A stretch of DNA of 64,000 nucleotides from JALONH01 sp046329235 (GTDB lineage: Bacteria; Bacteroidota; Bacteroidia; Cytophagales; Cytophagaceae), in assembly GCA_046329235.1 (NCBI GenBank), contig JAXLVA010000001.1, positions 1,488,001-1,552,000 on the forward strand, written 5' to 3'. Shown piece by piece: positions 9,554-17,758 of the stretch. Each line of letters begins with the position of its first letter. The stretch's first letter is position 1. The translations under genes and the position numbers were made by a program. The notes beneath the pieces were generated by a model. It worked only from the letters and a program-made list of their open reading frames with translations, ran no database searches and was not told where the DNA came from.

Positions 9554-9972
9554 AAATCTTCCTTTTTTCAATCACATTTATAATAACATTAGGTTGCCAA
9601 TCTCCATACAAAACAACCCTTAATCCTGAGTTAAATCGTATTTATTTTGGGAATGGCGGCGGTTTCAGCGGAAAAGTTAATCAATGGGTTTTATCTGCCA
9701 ATGGGAGATTATACCAAATAGTAGATATTAATAAAGAAAAAGATTCGTTGATATTAATAAAAAAGATTTCAAAAAAGATTACCAATCAGTTATTTGAAGA
9801 ATATAGCGGTATAGAAGAAAATTCCAAACCTTTTCAGGATCCTAACAATATGTATTCCTTTATCAGATTTGAAAACTCAAGTAAAAACATTATCTATACT
9901 TGGAATGAAAGTACAAATGATATAATACCGTTGAAAAGTTTATACAATAAATTATATGAACAAACTTTATAG
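9550..9972 (+). CDS. Small putative lipoprotein, function unknown
   Basis: The 140-residue protein has a short hydrophobic leader ending in a lipobox-like ITLGC, so the Cys at residue 16 is probably lipidated. The mature part carries FGNGGGFSGKVNQWVLSANGRLYQ, a pattern seen in small uncharacterised Bacteroidota envelope proteins. No catalytic motif was recognised. The ATG overlaps the ispE stop (ATGA), and the 3' end overlaps the M4 protease gene by 17 bp, so the three are translationally coupled. That context does not reveal a function. Confidence 0.75.
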   Translation: MKIFLFSITFIITLGCQSPYKTTLNPELNRIYFGNGGGFSGKVNQWVLSANGRLYQIVDINKEKDSLILIKKISKKITNQLFEEYSGIEENSKPFQDPNNMYSFIRFENSSKNIIYTWNESTNDIIPLKSLYNKLYEQTL

Positions 9973-12900
9973 CCTCAGTTTTTTTCTTTTTCTATTATTA
10001 CAGCTGTCTGGTTATTCACAATCGAATAATCTCCTAGCCTCTAAAACTAAAGCTGGAAACGGCGTTAGACCTAATATTTCATCCACTTATATAAGCAATA
10101 GCAATTCCAAAGAAGCTCTATTAACAAAAGAAATTATTCCGGATGCTTCATATGAGAAGTTCACTTTAAATCATTCTAGATTACCGAAGATTATTTACGA
10201 TACTAAATCAAATACTCCACGCTATATAGCTAATCCTTCCTCTACTAATCCTAATCAGTTAAGATCTATTCATTTTGAAACGATTCCGGACATAACTAAT
10301 TTCTCCTTAAATCAAATTGCTACTTTATTCCACCAGTCGAGTTCATCATTTTCTAACCAATGGAAGATTAAAGAAATCAATAATGATCCACTGGGAGGCA
10401 TTCAAGTCAAACTACAACAACATCATGAAGATATTATTATTGACGGATATGAATCAATTTTAAAAATAGGCAAAAACAAAGAAGTACAATATTGGCTAGG
10501 TAGATATACTAATAGTAATTCATTTTCAGCTTTTACTATAGATGAAACAGCAGCCATTCAAAGTGCACTACAATCAATCCATTTAGACTCCGCTCCTACA
10601 CAAGATTTAATACTTAAATCTTTACAACTTAACACCATTGAAGTAACTAAGATTTATTACACTTCCAACAGTCTGATAGATGAAACAATACCTTGTTTTA
10701 AAGTTGATATACGAGAAAATGGGATTAGTTGGAAAAGTATTTATATAAGCGGTATCAATGGTCAAACATTAAACATACAAAACAACATTTGTCATGTAGA
10801 TGGACCTGCTTCCGGAAGTGGTGTAGATTTAAATGGAGTAAATCAATCGATTCAAACCTACTTAAAGGGCAGTACTTATTATCTAGTTGATATTAGTAAG
10901 TCAATGTATACAAGTACTGGATCCACTTTACCGGACAGTCCGTTAGGAGCTATCATAACGTATGATTTACAAAATACTTACGGCACCAATACGAGTTACT
11001 CTCAAATAACTTCAACAAGTACTTCATGGAATAACCCTAAAGCTATTTCAGCACATTTTAATGCTTCTAAAGCATTTGACTATTATTATTTAAAGCACGG
11101 TAGAAACTCCATTAACAATCAAGGTGGGAATATAATATCCTTTATCAATGTTGCTGACCCTAGCTCCGGTACAAGTATGGACAATGCATACTGGAATGGA
11201 CGTGCTATATTTTATGGAAATGGCAACACCGCATTTAAACCACTATCCGGCGGGCTTGACGTAGCAGGACATGAATTATCGCATGGCGTAATTCAAAATT
11301 CAGCCAACTTAAGATACAGTGGAGAATCCGGTGCTATCAATGAATCGATGGCGGATATATTTGGTTGTTCTATTGATTCACTAGATTGGTTAATTGGTGA
11401 AGATGTAGTCAATGCTTCTGCTTTCCCGAGTGGAGCATTAAGAAGCATGTCTGATCCTCACAATGGTGGAAATAGCTTCTCCGATGCAAGCTATCAACCT
11501 AAAAAAGTAAGTGAACAATACACCGGCACCGGTGACAACGGAGGCGTTCATATCAACTCAGGTATTCCTAATTATGCATTTTACCTTATAGCTACAAGCA
11601 CAAGTAGAGGACATGCAGAAAAAATATTCTATAGGGCTTTGACACAATACTTGACACGTTCATCCGATTTTATCGATTTAAGAATTGCCTGTGTACAGTC
11701 TGCTACCGATTTATTTTCCGGAAACACAACCATTATTGATGCGGTAAATTCTGCTTTCGATACAGTAGAAATATTTATACCAATTGGAGGTGGAGGAACC
11801 AATAATCCTGCCATTAATGATATACCCGTTAATTCAGGGAATGAATATATGGTATTCATTAACACAGTAAAAACTACTAGTTATCCGGGATCCATTTATC
11901 GATTTAATCAAGCAGGACCAAATTATTTCTCCTCCTTAAGCACTACCAATGTATTTAATAAAGTATCCCTAAGCGATAATGGCTCTGTGGCTTCGTTTGT
12001 TAATACCTCTAATAATATTGTAACTATAAATGCTTTTCCAGGAGCTAGCGTCAATCAACAGACCATTACCAATGATGGCTATTGGAGCTTTGTAGCTGTA
12101 TCACCTGACGGATCTAAGATAGCAGCAACAAGTACTGAAAGAGACTCTGCTATTTTTGTACTAGACCTAGCAAGCTCCTCTTGGTATAAATTCCATCTAT
12201 ATAACCCTACATTTAGTGAGGGGGTAAAAGGTGGTGGCCCTATCTATGCAGATGCTTTAGAGTGGGATTACACCGGTCAATATTTAGTATATGATTGCTT
12301 TAATGTTTTTGAAAGTACAAGTGGCGGTGAATTCTCTTATTGGGATGTAAACTTCATTAACGTATGGGACAATTCTACTAATCAACCTACATCCGGAGAA
12401 ATAACTAAGTTATTTGCTTCACTACCGGAAGGGGTAAGTATAGGCAATCCCACTTATGCTAAGAACTCATCTAAGATAATAGCCTTTGATTTATTAGATG
12501 ATTTAAATAATGAACTATATGTAGTTGCATGTAATATAGAAGAGAACAAGATGGCTTATGTAACTCCGGATTTGTTAACTTCTGCGTTTGCAACTTTTGG
12601 TAGACCTAACTACAATAAAAACGATGATTTAATAGCATTCTCTTATTCCGACTCGGATGGTGAATTTATTGTTACTATTGACATGGATGTAGACAAAATC
12701 AATTCCATAGACCCTAATGATATAAACCTATTACTTCAAGAATCAAAATGGGGAGTTTTCTTTGCTAACGGTACTAGAAACTTGCCTACATCTGTATTGA
12801 ACTCGGTTGCACATACTTCACCGCTTTTAGTTTACCCCAACCCTAGCTCTGATAATTCCACCCTTCAATACACTTCAGAGTGGAACGAAGATGCGATATT

Positions 12901-13066
12901 AAAAATTATCTCTTCTACAGGACAAGCTATCTTAACTCAAAGTATTCATATTAACACCGGAGAAAACAACACCAATATCCCCATTTCAAACTTCCCTAAA
13001 GGAGCTTACTTTGTGATTATTGAATCAAAGACGAAAAAATGGACAGGCAAATTAATTAAAACTTAA
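9956..13066 (+). CDS. Secreted M4 (thermolysin-like) metalloprotease with type IX sorting domain
   Basis: The 1036-residue preproenzyme has a signal peptide (LFLLLQLSGYSQ) and a thermolysin-type propeptide to about residue 275. The M4 catalytic domain contains HELSH at about 438-442 and GAINESMADIFG about 20 residues later, supplying the two His and the Glu zinc ligands. GGVHINSGIPN is a further conserved M4 motif. From about 630 to 930 a beta-propeller-like region contains repeated DGSKIAATS-type strands. The last 80 residues (LLVYPNPSSDN ... GAYFVIIE) form a Por/type A C-terminal sorting domain, so the enzyme is probably exported by the type IX secretion system. It ends 2 bp from the convergent lptG-like gene with no terminator between. 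Confidence 0.94.
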   Translation: MNKLYSLSFFLFLLLQLSGYSQSNNLLASKTKAGNGVRPNISSTYISNSNSKEALLTKEIIPDASYEKFTLNHSRLPKIIYDTKSNTPRYIANPSSTNPNQLRSIHFETIPDITNFSLNQIATLFHQSSSSFSNQWKIKEINNDPLGGIQVKLQQHHEDIIIDGYESILKIGKNKEVQYWLGRYTNSNSFSAFTIDETAAIQSALQSIHLDSAPTQDLILKSLQLNTIEVTKIYYTSNSLIDETIPCFKVDIRENGISWKSIYISGINGQTLNIQNNICHVDGPASGSGVDLNGVNQSIQTYLKGSTYYLVDISKSMYTSTGSTLPDSPLGAIITYDLQNTYGTNTSYSQITSTSTSWNNPKAISAHFNASKAFDYYYLKHGRNSINNQGGNIISFINVADPSSGTSMDNAYWNGRAIFYGNGNTAFKPLSGGLDVAGHELSHGVIQNSANLRYSGESGAINESMADIFGCSIDSLDWLIGEDVVNASAFPSGALRSMSDPHNGGNSFSDASYQPKKVSEQYTGTGDNGGVHINSGIPNYAFYLIATSTSRGHAEKIFYRALTQYLTRSSDFIDLRIACVQSATDLFSGNTTIIDAVNSAFDTVEIFIPIGGGGTNNPAINDIPVNSGNEYMVFINTVKTTSYPGSIYRFNQAGPNYFSSLSTTNVFNKVSLSDNGSVASFVNTSNNIVTINAFPGASVNQQTITNDGYWSFVAVSPDGSKIAATSTERDSAIFVLDLASSSWYKFHLYNPTFSEGVKGGGPIYADALEWDYTGQYLVYDCFNVFESTSGGEFSYWDVNFINVWDNSTNQPTSGEITKLFASLPEGVSIGNPTYAKNSSKIIAFDLLDDLNNELYVVACNIEENKMAYVTPDLLTSAFATFGRPNYNKNDDLIAFSYSDSDGEFIVTIDMDVDKINSIDPNDINLLLQESKWGVFFANGTRNLPTSVLNSVAHTSPLLVYPNPSSDNSTLQYTSEWNEDAILKIISSTGQAILTQSIHINTGENNTNIPISNFPKGAYFVIIESKTKKWTGKLIKT

Positions 13067-13068
13067 AA

Positions 13069-14145
13069 TCACTTTGTTGCTTTTGAATACATTATCAAAC
13101 CTATAATTGTAAATACGATATTAGGTATCCATGCTGCTAACAAAGGGCTTAACACTCCAGAGTTAGCCATACTCCTACTGGTAATGGAGAAAATGATGTA
13201 TACAAATGCCATTAAAAATCCAAAAGCAATAGGTAAACCTGCACCTTCTCTTGATTTTTTTGAAGATACCATCACCCCTATGATGGTAAGAATAATAATT
13301 GAAAATGGATAAGTAATTCGTTGATACTTTTCAGAGATATACACTTGAATATTTTCTGATCCGCGTTCTTCTAATACTTCTATATAATCATTCAACTCCC
13401 CTATGGTATATGTTTCATATAACATAGCCACATCTTCAAAATCTTTGGGGGTGATATGTATAGACGTATCTTTATCCCAAGCTCTATAGATAGTTTCTTT
13501 ATCTCCATTGAATGTTCTTACAAAGTAATCTTCTAAATGCCATTTCTGTTTTTTATCATCCCACACTATTCGTGCAGCTTTTAGCTTACTTAATAGTTGT
13601 TTATCTTCAATCGTTTCAAGTGTGAAATTATAGCCCGTTTGTAATTCTGAATTATAACTATCTAAAAAAACGTAAGTACTAGGAGATGTTTTGATATGCA
13701 CATTGGTTCCTTGAAAATACTTTTTACTATAGATATAGGCGCTTTCAAAATCGATACGTTGTTTATTGCCTTTAGGAATTAACCATCCGGATAGAACAAA
13801 GACAAGAATGGCTACTATAATCGACCCTATGATATAAGGAACTAAAAAACGAAAATAACTTATACCCGAACTCAGTATTGCTACTACTTCGGTCTTAGCT
13901 GCTAAATTAGCTGTCACAAAAACGGTAGCGATAAAAATGGTAATCGGACTTAACATGTTTGCCATATATGGAATAAAAGCAAAGTAGTATTCCGACAGTA
14001 CCTGCCAAGCACTCAGGTTATTCTTCAAAAAATCATCTAACTTTTCTGTAATATCAATAACAGTAATGACAAGCATTAACATCAACACCACAAAAAAGAA
14101 AGTACTTAAATACTTTTTTAATATATACCAATCTAACTTTTTCAA
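13069..14145 (-). CDS. lptG: LptF/LptG family permease (lipopolysaccharide export)
   Basis: The 358-residue inner-membrane protein belongs to the YjgP/YjgQ family. It has the expected layout: two N-terminal membrane segments, a third around 100-125 ending in LSGWLIPKGN, a periplasmic jellyroll-like domain (about 130-270) and three C-terminal segments. LptF and LptG form the permease of the LptB2FGC ABC exporter that extracts LPS from the inner membrane. The assignment to LptG rather than LptF is by general similarity only. It lies 2 bp downstream of tgt on the same strand, a pairing common in Bacteroidota. Confidence 0.85.
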   Translation of the reverse strand: MKKLDWYILKKYLSTFFFVVLMLMLVITVIDITEKLDDFLKNNLSAWQVLSEYYFAFIPYMANMLSPITIFIATVFVTANLAAKTEVVAILSSGISYFRFLVPYIIGSIIVAILVFVLSGWLIPKGNKQRIDFESAYIYSKKYFQGTNVHIKTSPSTYVFLDSYNSELQTGYNFTLETIEDKQLLSKLKAARIVWDDKKQKWHLEDYFVRTFNGDKETIYRAWDKDTSIHITPKDFEDVAMLYETYTIGELNDYIEVLEERGSENIQVYISEKYQRITYPFSIIILTIIGVMVSSKKSREGAGLPIAFGFLMAFVYIIFSITSRSMANSGVLSPLLAAWIPNIVFTIIGLIMYSKATK

Positions 14146-14147
14146 TA

Positions 14148-15275
14148 TTATAATCGTTGCATGGTTTGTTTTACCATTCTATCCTTCCAATCGGTAAATG
14201 TTCCGTTCAAAATCTCTTTACGAGCTTCTCTCATTAACCATAAGTAGAAGGAAATATTTTGAATCGTAGCAATTTGAGCACCTAAAATTTCATTATTCTG
14301 AATCAAATGTCTCAAATACGCTTTTGTATAATACTTTTGAATGAAAATGTCTAAGCCAGGATCAATACAAGTAAAGTCATTTTCCCACTTCTTATTCTTA
14401 ATATTGATAACACCTTGAGTGGTGAATAACATTCCATTGCGAGCATTACGTGAAGGCATTACACAATCAAACATATCAATACCTAAGGCTATATTTTCTA
14501 ATAAATTTTCAGGTGTACCAACCCCCATTAAATATCTAGGTTTATCCTTTGGAAGAATTTGACAAACTTCTTCTGTCATAGCATACATTTCTTCTGCAGG
14601 CTCCCCTACCGATAATCCTCCTATCGCATTTCCTTTTGCACCCACTGATGCTATAAATTCTGCCGACTGTTGACGTAAATCTTTATAAGTGCTACCCTGA
14701 ACAATTGGGAACAAGAACTGCTCATAACCATACTTCGGTTGCGTTTCTTCCATTCGTTGCACACAACGTTTCAACCAGCGATGGGTTAAATGCATGGAAT
14801 TCTTCGCATAAGAGTAATCACATGGATATGGAGTACATTCATCAAATGCCATGATGATGTCCGCCCCAATAGTTCGTTGAATATCGATAGCGTATTCCGG
14901 AGTAAAAAAATGAGAGCTACCATCAATATGAGATTTAAACTTTACTCCTTCTTCATTGATTTTTCTAATACCGGATAAAGAATACACTTGATACCCGCCA
15001 CTGTCTGTTAAAATAGCTCTATCCCAACCAATGAATTTATGCAATCCACCTGCCTGTTCTAGAATATTTAAACCCGGACGAAGATATAAGTGATATGTAT
15101 TACCTAATATAATAGGAGCATTTGCTACGTCTTTCAATTCCTGTTGATGCATTGCCTTGACAGACCCCGCAGTACCAACCGGCATAAAAATCGGAGTTTC
15201 TATTGTACCATGGGCCGTTGTTATTTTACCGGCTCTGGCTTTGCTTTGTGCATCTTCCTTTATTAATTCAAACAT
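14148..15275 (-). CDS. tgt: tRNA-guanine transglycosylase (queuosine tRNA modification)
   Basis: The 375-residue TIM-barrel enzyme exchanges G34 of GUN-anticodon tRNAs for preQ1. Core motifs are present: TDSGGYQVYSLS near 91-102 with the first catalytic Asp, QRTIGADIIMAFDECTPY near 130-147, GGLSVGEP near 220, and DMFDCVMPSRNARNG near 268 with the nucleophile Asp. Oddly, the usual zinc site CxCxxC is absent. The equivalent stretch reads DPGLDIFIQKYYTKAYLRHL, keeping only the final His, so the protein probably folds without the structural zinc. As far as I recall this is common in Bacteroidota Tgt. It is followed after 2 bp by the lptG-like gene. Confidence 0.95.
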   Translation of the reverse strand: MFELIKEDAQSKARAGKITTAHGTIETPIFMPVGTAGSVKAMHQQELKDVANAPIILGNTYHLYLRPGLNILEQAGGLHKFIGWDRAILTDSGGYQVYSLSGIRKINEEGVKFKSHIDGSSHFFTPEYAIDIQRTIGADIIMAFDECTPYPCDYSYAKNSMHLTHRWLKRCVQRMEETQPKYGYEQFLFPIVQGSTYKDLRQQSAEFIASVGAKGNAIGGLSVGEPAEEMYAMTEEVCQILPKDKPRYLMGVGTPENLLENIALGIDMFDCVMPSRNARNGMLFTTQGVINIKNKKWENDFTCIDPGLDIFIQKYYTKAYLRHLIQNNEILGAQIATIQNISFYLWLMREARKEILNGTFTDWKDRMVKQTMQRL

Positions 15276-15330
15276 GTTATTCTTTGAGTACTCACCTCAA
15301 AATTAAATTTATTTATTAGTTTTATTATAA

Positions 15331-16437
15331 AAATTTAAGTCTATCAACCAATTTCTTTTCTATAGCGCCCTTATCATAACAGCTCTAAGCTGCGCCTATT
15401 ACATTATTTGGGGACTAATCATCTATTTATATCCTTCTCCTGAACCTAAAAACTCGGGACGCTTAGTTTCAGTCATCATCGCAGCACATAATGAAGAGGA
15501 TAACATTGGTCATTTATTACAAGATTTAGCCCATCAAACTTATCCTAACTTTGAGATTATATTGGTTTTAGACCATTGTACAGACAGAAGCTTACAAATA
15601 GCTACTCAACTTACTATCAAACAGTTAAAAATATTAGAGTTAAACCAAATTGAAAAAGGGAAAAAAGCAGCTTTATCCCAAGGAATCAAAGCAGCATCAG
15701 GAGAGTTTTTAGTATTTACGGATGCCGATTGTAGAATTCCGAACCGTGATTGGCTACTGCAAATGGCTGATTGTACTTCCGGAAAAGAGAATGTTCATGT
15801 CGGCATCTCCTTAATACACCCCGAAAGCAACTCTAAACTACTGAATCTACTTATCCAATTTGAAACACTACAAACGGCCATCCAATATATAGGAAGTGCT
15901 TTGATGCGAGCACCTTATATGGCACTTGGTCGTAACTGGGGATATACTAAAACGTTAGCTGACAAACTGGAGGGTTTACAAAGATATCAACATATCCTAG
16001 GAGGGGATGATGATCTTTTGCTTCAAGAATCGGCTGAGAAAAATGCAAAAGTTATCCCCATTACTCACCCTTCCTCCATCAACTATTCACTACTCAAAAC
16101 TGATTTAAAAAAGTGGTGGAAACAGAAGCATCGCCACGTGGGCGTGGGTTTAAAATACAACTCACGATTTTGGTTAATATCCGCTATTCCTCCTATTCTA
16201 CATGGATTGTACTACATTCTATTAGTGTGCCTTTTAGTACGTGGACATTTTTATTTCACATCCCTGCTTTTTATTTGGAGAACTATCATTTTTATACTTA
16301 CATTTGCTTCGATTGGGCATAAATGGAAATATTCATTTAGTTATATTTGGATACCATTTATGGATATTCTGTATCAATGTTATATGCTAATCTCTAGACT
16401 GTATACATTGGTTGTACCTGTTAAGAAATGGAACTGA
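15331..16437 (+). CDS. Glycosyltransferase family 2, membrane-associated; start codon not canonical
   Basis: The product is a family 2 glycosyltransferase. SVIIAAHNEEDNIGHLLQDL is the nucleotide-binding N-terminus, TDADCRI near residue 131 is the DxD metal/sugar-nucleotide motif, and GGDDDLLLQE is the acceptor-side ED-type motif. Hydrophobic segments lie at the very N-terminus (LIITALSCAYYIIWGLIIYL) and at the C-terminus. The frame is open from the stop at 15,328 but contains no ATG, GTG or TTG until a TTG at 15,562, which is inside the catalytic fold. The true start must be a rare codon (ATC at 15,343 is possible) or there is a sequence error. I give the first open codon; the exact start is unknown. 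The 3' end overlaps the sigma factor gene by 10 bp. Confidence 0.75.
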   Translation, partial: KFKSINQFLFYSALIITALSCAYYIIWGLIIYLYPSPEPKNSGRLVSVIIAAHNEEDNIGHLLQDLAHQTYPNFEIILVLDHCTDRSLQIATQLTIKQLKILELNQIEKGKKAALSQGIKAASGEFLVFTDADCRIPNRDWLLQMADCTSGKENVHVGISLIHPESNSKLLNLLIQFETLQTAIQYIGSALMRAPYMALGRNWGYTKTLADKLEGLQRYQHILGGDDDLLLQESAEKNAKVIPITHPSSINYSLLKTDLKKWWKQKHRHVGVGLKYNSRFWLISAIPPILHGLYYILLVCLLVRGHFYFTSLLFIWRTIIFILTFASIGHKWKYSFSYIWIPFMDILYQCYMLISRLYTLVVPVKKWN

Positions 16438-17054
16438 ATAACGAACAAAACGGCGAAAGGGAATTTTCGGAGAAAGCCAAGAAAGATTTTATTTTGGTAG
16501 AACGAGCTAAGCAGGGCGGTGATGAAAAAGCATTTGCCGAGCTGATGCAACGTTACAAAAAGCCGGTGTACCATATGATTCTTAAAATGGTGCGTAACGT
16601 GGATGATGCCGAAGATTTAACTATCGAAGCATTTGCCAAGGCTTTTAGAAATCTACATAAATTCAATCCTGACTTTACTTTTAGTACTTGGTTATTCAGA
16701 ATTGCCACTAACAACTGTATCGACTTTATCCGTCGTAAGAAACTGGACACTACCAGTATTTCGGCAGGTTATAAGACAGATGATGGCGAATCTTCCGATA
16801 TGGACATCAAGGATCATAACTTGACTCCTTTTGAAGAAGCTATTAAGACTCAAAAAGTAGATATCATCCAAAATATCGTTACTAAACTTCCTCCTAAATA
16901 CCAGACCTTAGTACGTCTACGCTATTTCGATGAACTTTCTTACGAAGAAATCGCTAAAGAAATAGACGCTCCACTAGGAACCGTAAAAGCTCAACTTCAC
17001 AGAGCTCGTGAATTACTGTATGACATGGTCAAAAACAGAAAAGACGCTATCTAA
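16428..17054 (+). CDS. RNA polymerase sigma factor, ECF type
   Basis: The 208-residue sigma-70 family protein has the two domains of extracytoplasmic-function factors. Region 2 runs from about 35 to 105 (AFAELMQRYKKPVYHMI, DAEDLTIEAFAKAF, FSTWLFRIATNNCIDFIRR). Region 4 runs from about 145 to 200 (LPPKYQTLVRLRYFDELSY, EIAKEIDAPLGTVKAQLHRA) with a clear helix-turn-helix. No anti-sigma factor is adjacent, so its signal is unknown. It overlaps the glycosyltransferase gene by 10 bp and is followed after 6 bp by rsmG. Confidence 0.93.
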   Translation: MELNNEQNGEREFSEKAKKDFILVERAKQGGDEKAFAELMQRYKKPVYHMILKMVRNVDDAEDLTIEAFAKAFRNLHKFNPDFTFSTWLFRIATNNCIDFIRRKKLDTTSISAGYKTDDGESSDMDIKDHNLTPFEEAIKTQKVDIIQNIVTKLPPKYQTLVRLRYFDELSYEEIAKEIDAPLGTVKAQLHRARELLYDMVKNRKDAI

Positions 17055-17060
17055 TTTACG

Positions 17061-17681
17061 GTGGATATCATTTTAAAATACTTTCCGGACCTAACTCCTG
17101 ATCAAAAAGACAAGTTTAGTCAGCTTCAAGGCTTGTACGAACATTGGAATGATCAGATTAATGTCATTTCCAGAAAAGATATGGACAATTTTTATGAGCG
17201 CCACGTCTTACATTCTTTGGGAATAGCAAAGGTGATGAAGTTTAAGCCCGGTACTAATATTTTAGACGTTGGAACCGGTGGAGGCTTCCCCGGTATCCCT
17301 TTGGCTATTATGTTTCCGGAATGTGAATTTCATTTGGTAGATTCTATCGGGAAAAAGATTAAAGTAGTCCAAGAAGTATCCAATGCGTTAGGATTAAAAA
17401 ACGTAACTGCTACGCACGGTCGAGCTGAAGATACCCCGGGAGGCTATCAATTTATAGTTAGCCGTGCCGTAACTCGTTTCAAGCCATTTTGGTCATGGAT
17501 TCGAACTAAGTTTTCAAAAGACAAATTCAACGATTTACCTAACGGAATATTGTATTTAAAAGGCGGAGATTTGGAAGAAGAAATTCAAGAATTGAATCGC
17601 CCTGCTTATGAATACGACTTGTCGATTTTTTATTCCGAAGAGTTTTTTGACACCAAAAAAGTAGTACACGTTCCTGCATAA
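17061..17681 (+). CDS. rsmG: 16S rRNA (guanine-527-N7) methyltransferase
   Basis: The 206-residue RsmG/GidB protein methylates G527 in 16S rRNA with S-adenosylmethionine. The SAM-binding motif is NILDVGTGGGFPGIPLAI near residues 67-84, and FYERHVLHSL just before it is a family signature. The start is GTG at 17,061, 6 bp after the sigma factor stop; the resulting N-terminus (MDIILKYFPDLTPDQ) matches RsmG proteins in length and content. Confidence 0.95.
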   Translation: MDIILKYFPDLTPDQKDKFSQLQGLYEHWNDQINVISRKDMDNFYERHVLHSLGIAKVMKFKPGTNILDVGTGGGFPGIPLAIMFPECEFHLVDSIGKKIKVVQEVSNALGLKNVTATHGRAEDTPGGYQFIVSRAVTRFKPFWSWIRTKFSKDKFNDLPNGILYLKGGDLEEEIQELNRPAYEYDLSIFYSEEFFDTKKVVHVPA

Positions 17682-17758
17682 TTTTTTTTGTCAAAATCTA
17701 CTTTCCTATTGCTTTTTTAAGTAGTTTGTAATTGCATTTTAAAACCCCCAAAAACCGT

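Noticed and set aside
17687..17728. Promoter for the A2M gene (TTTG and TAGTTTG boxes)
   Set aside because: The spacing is 31 bp instead of about 19-21 and the second box is one base short.
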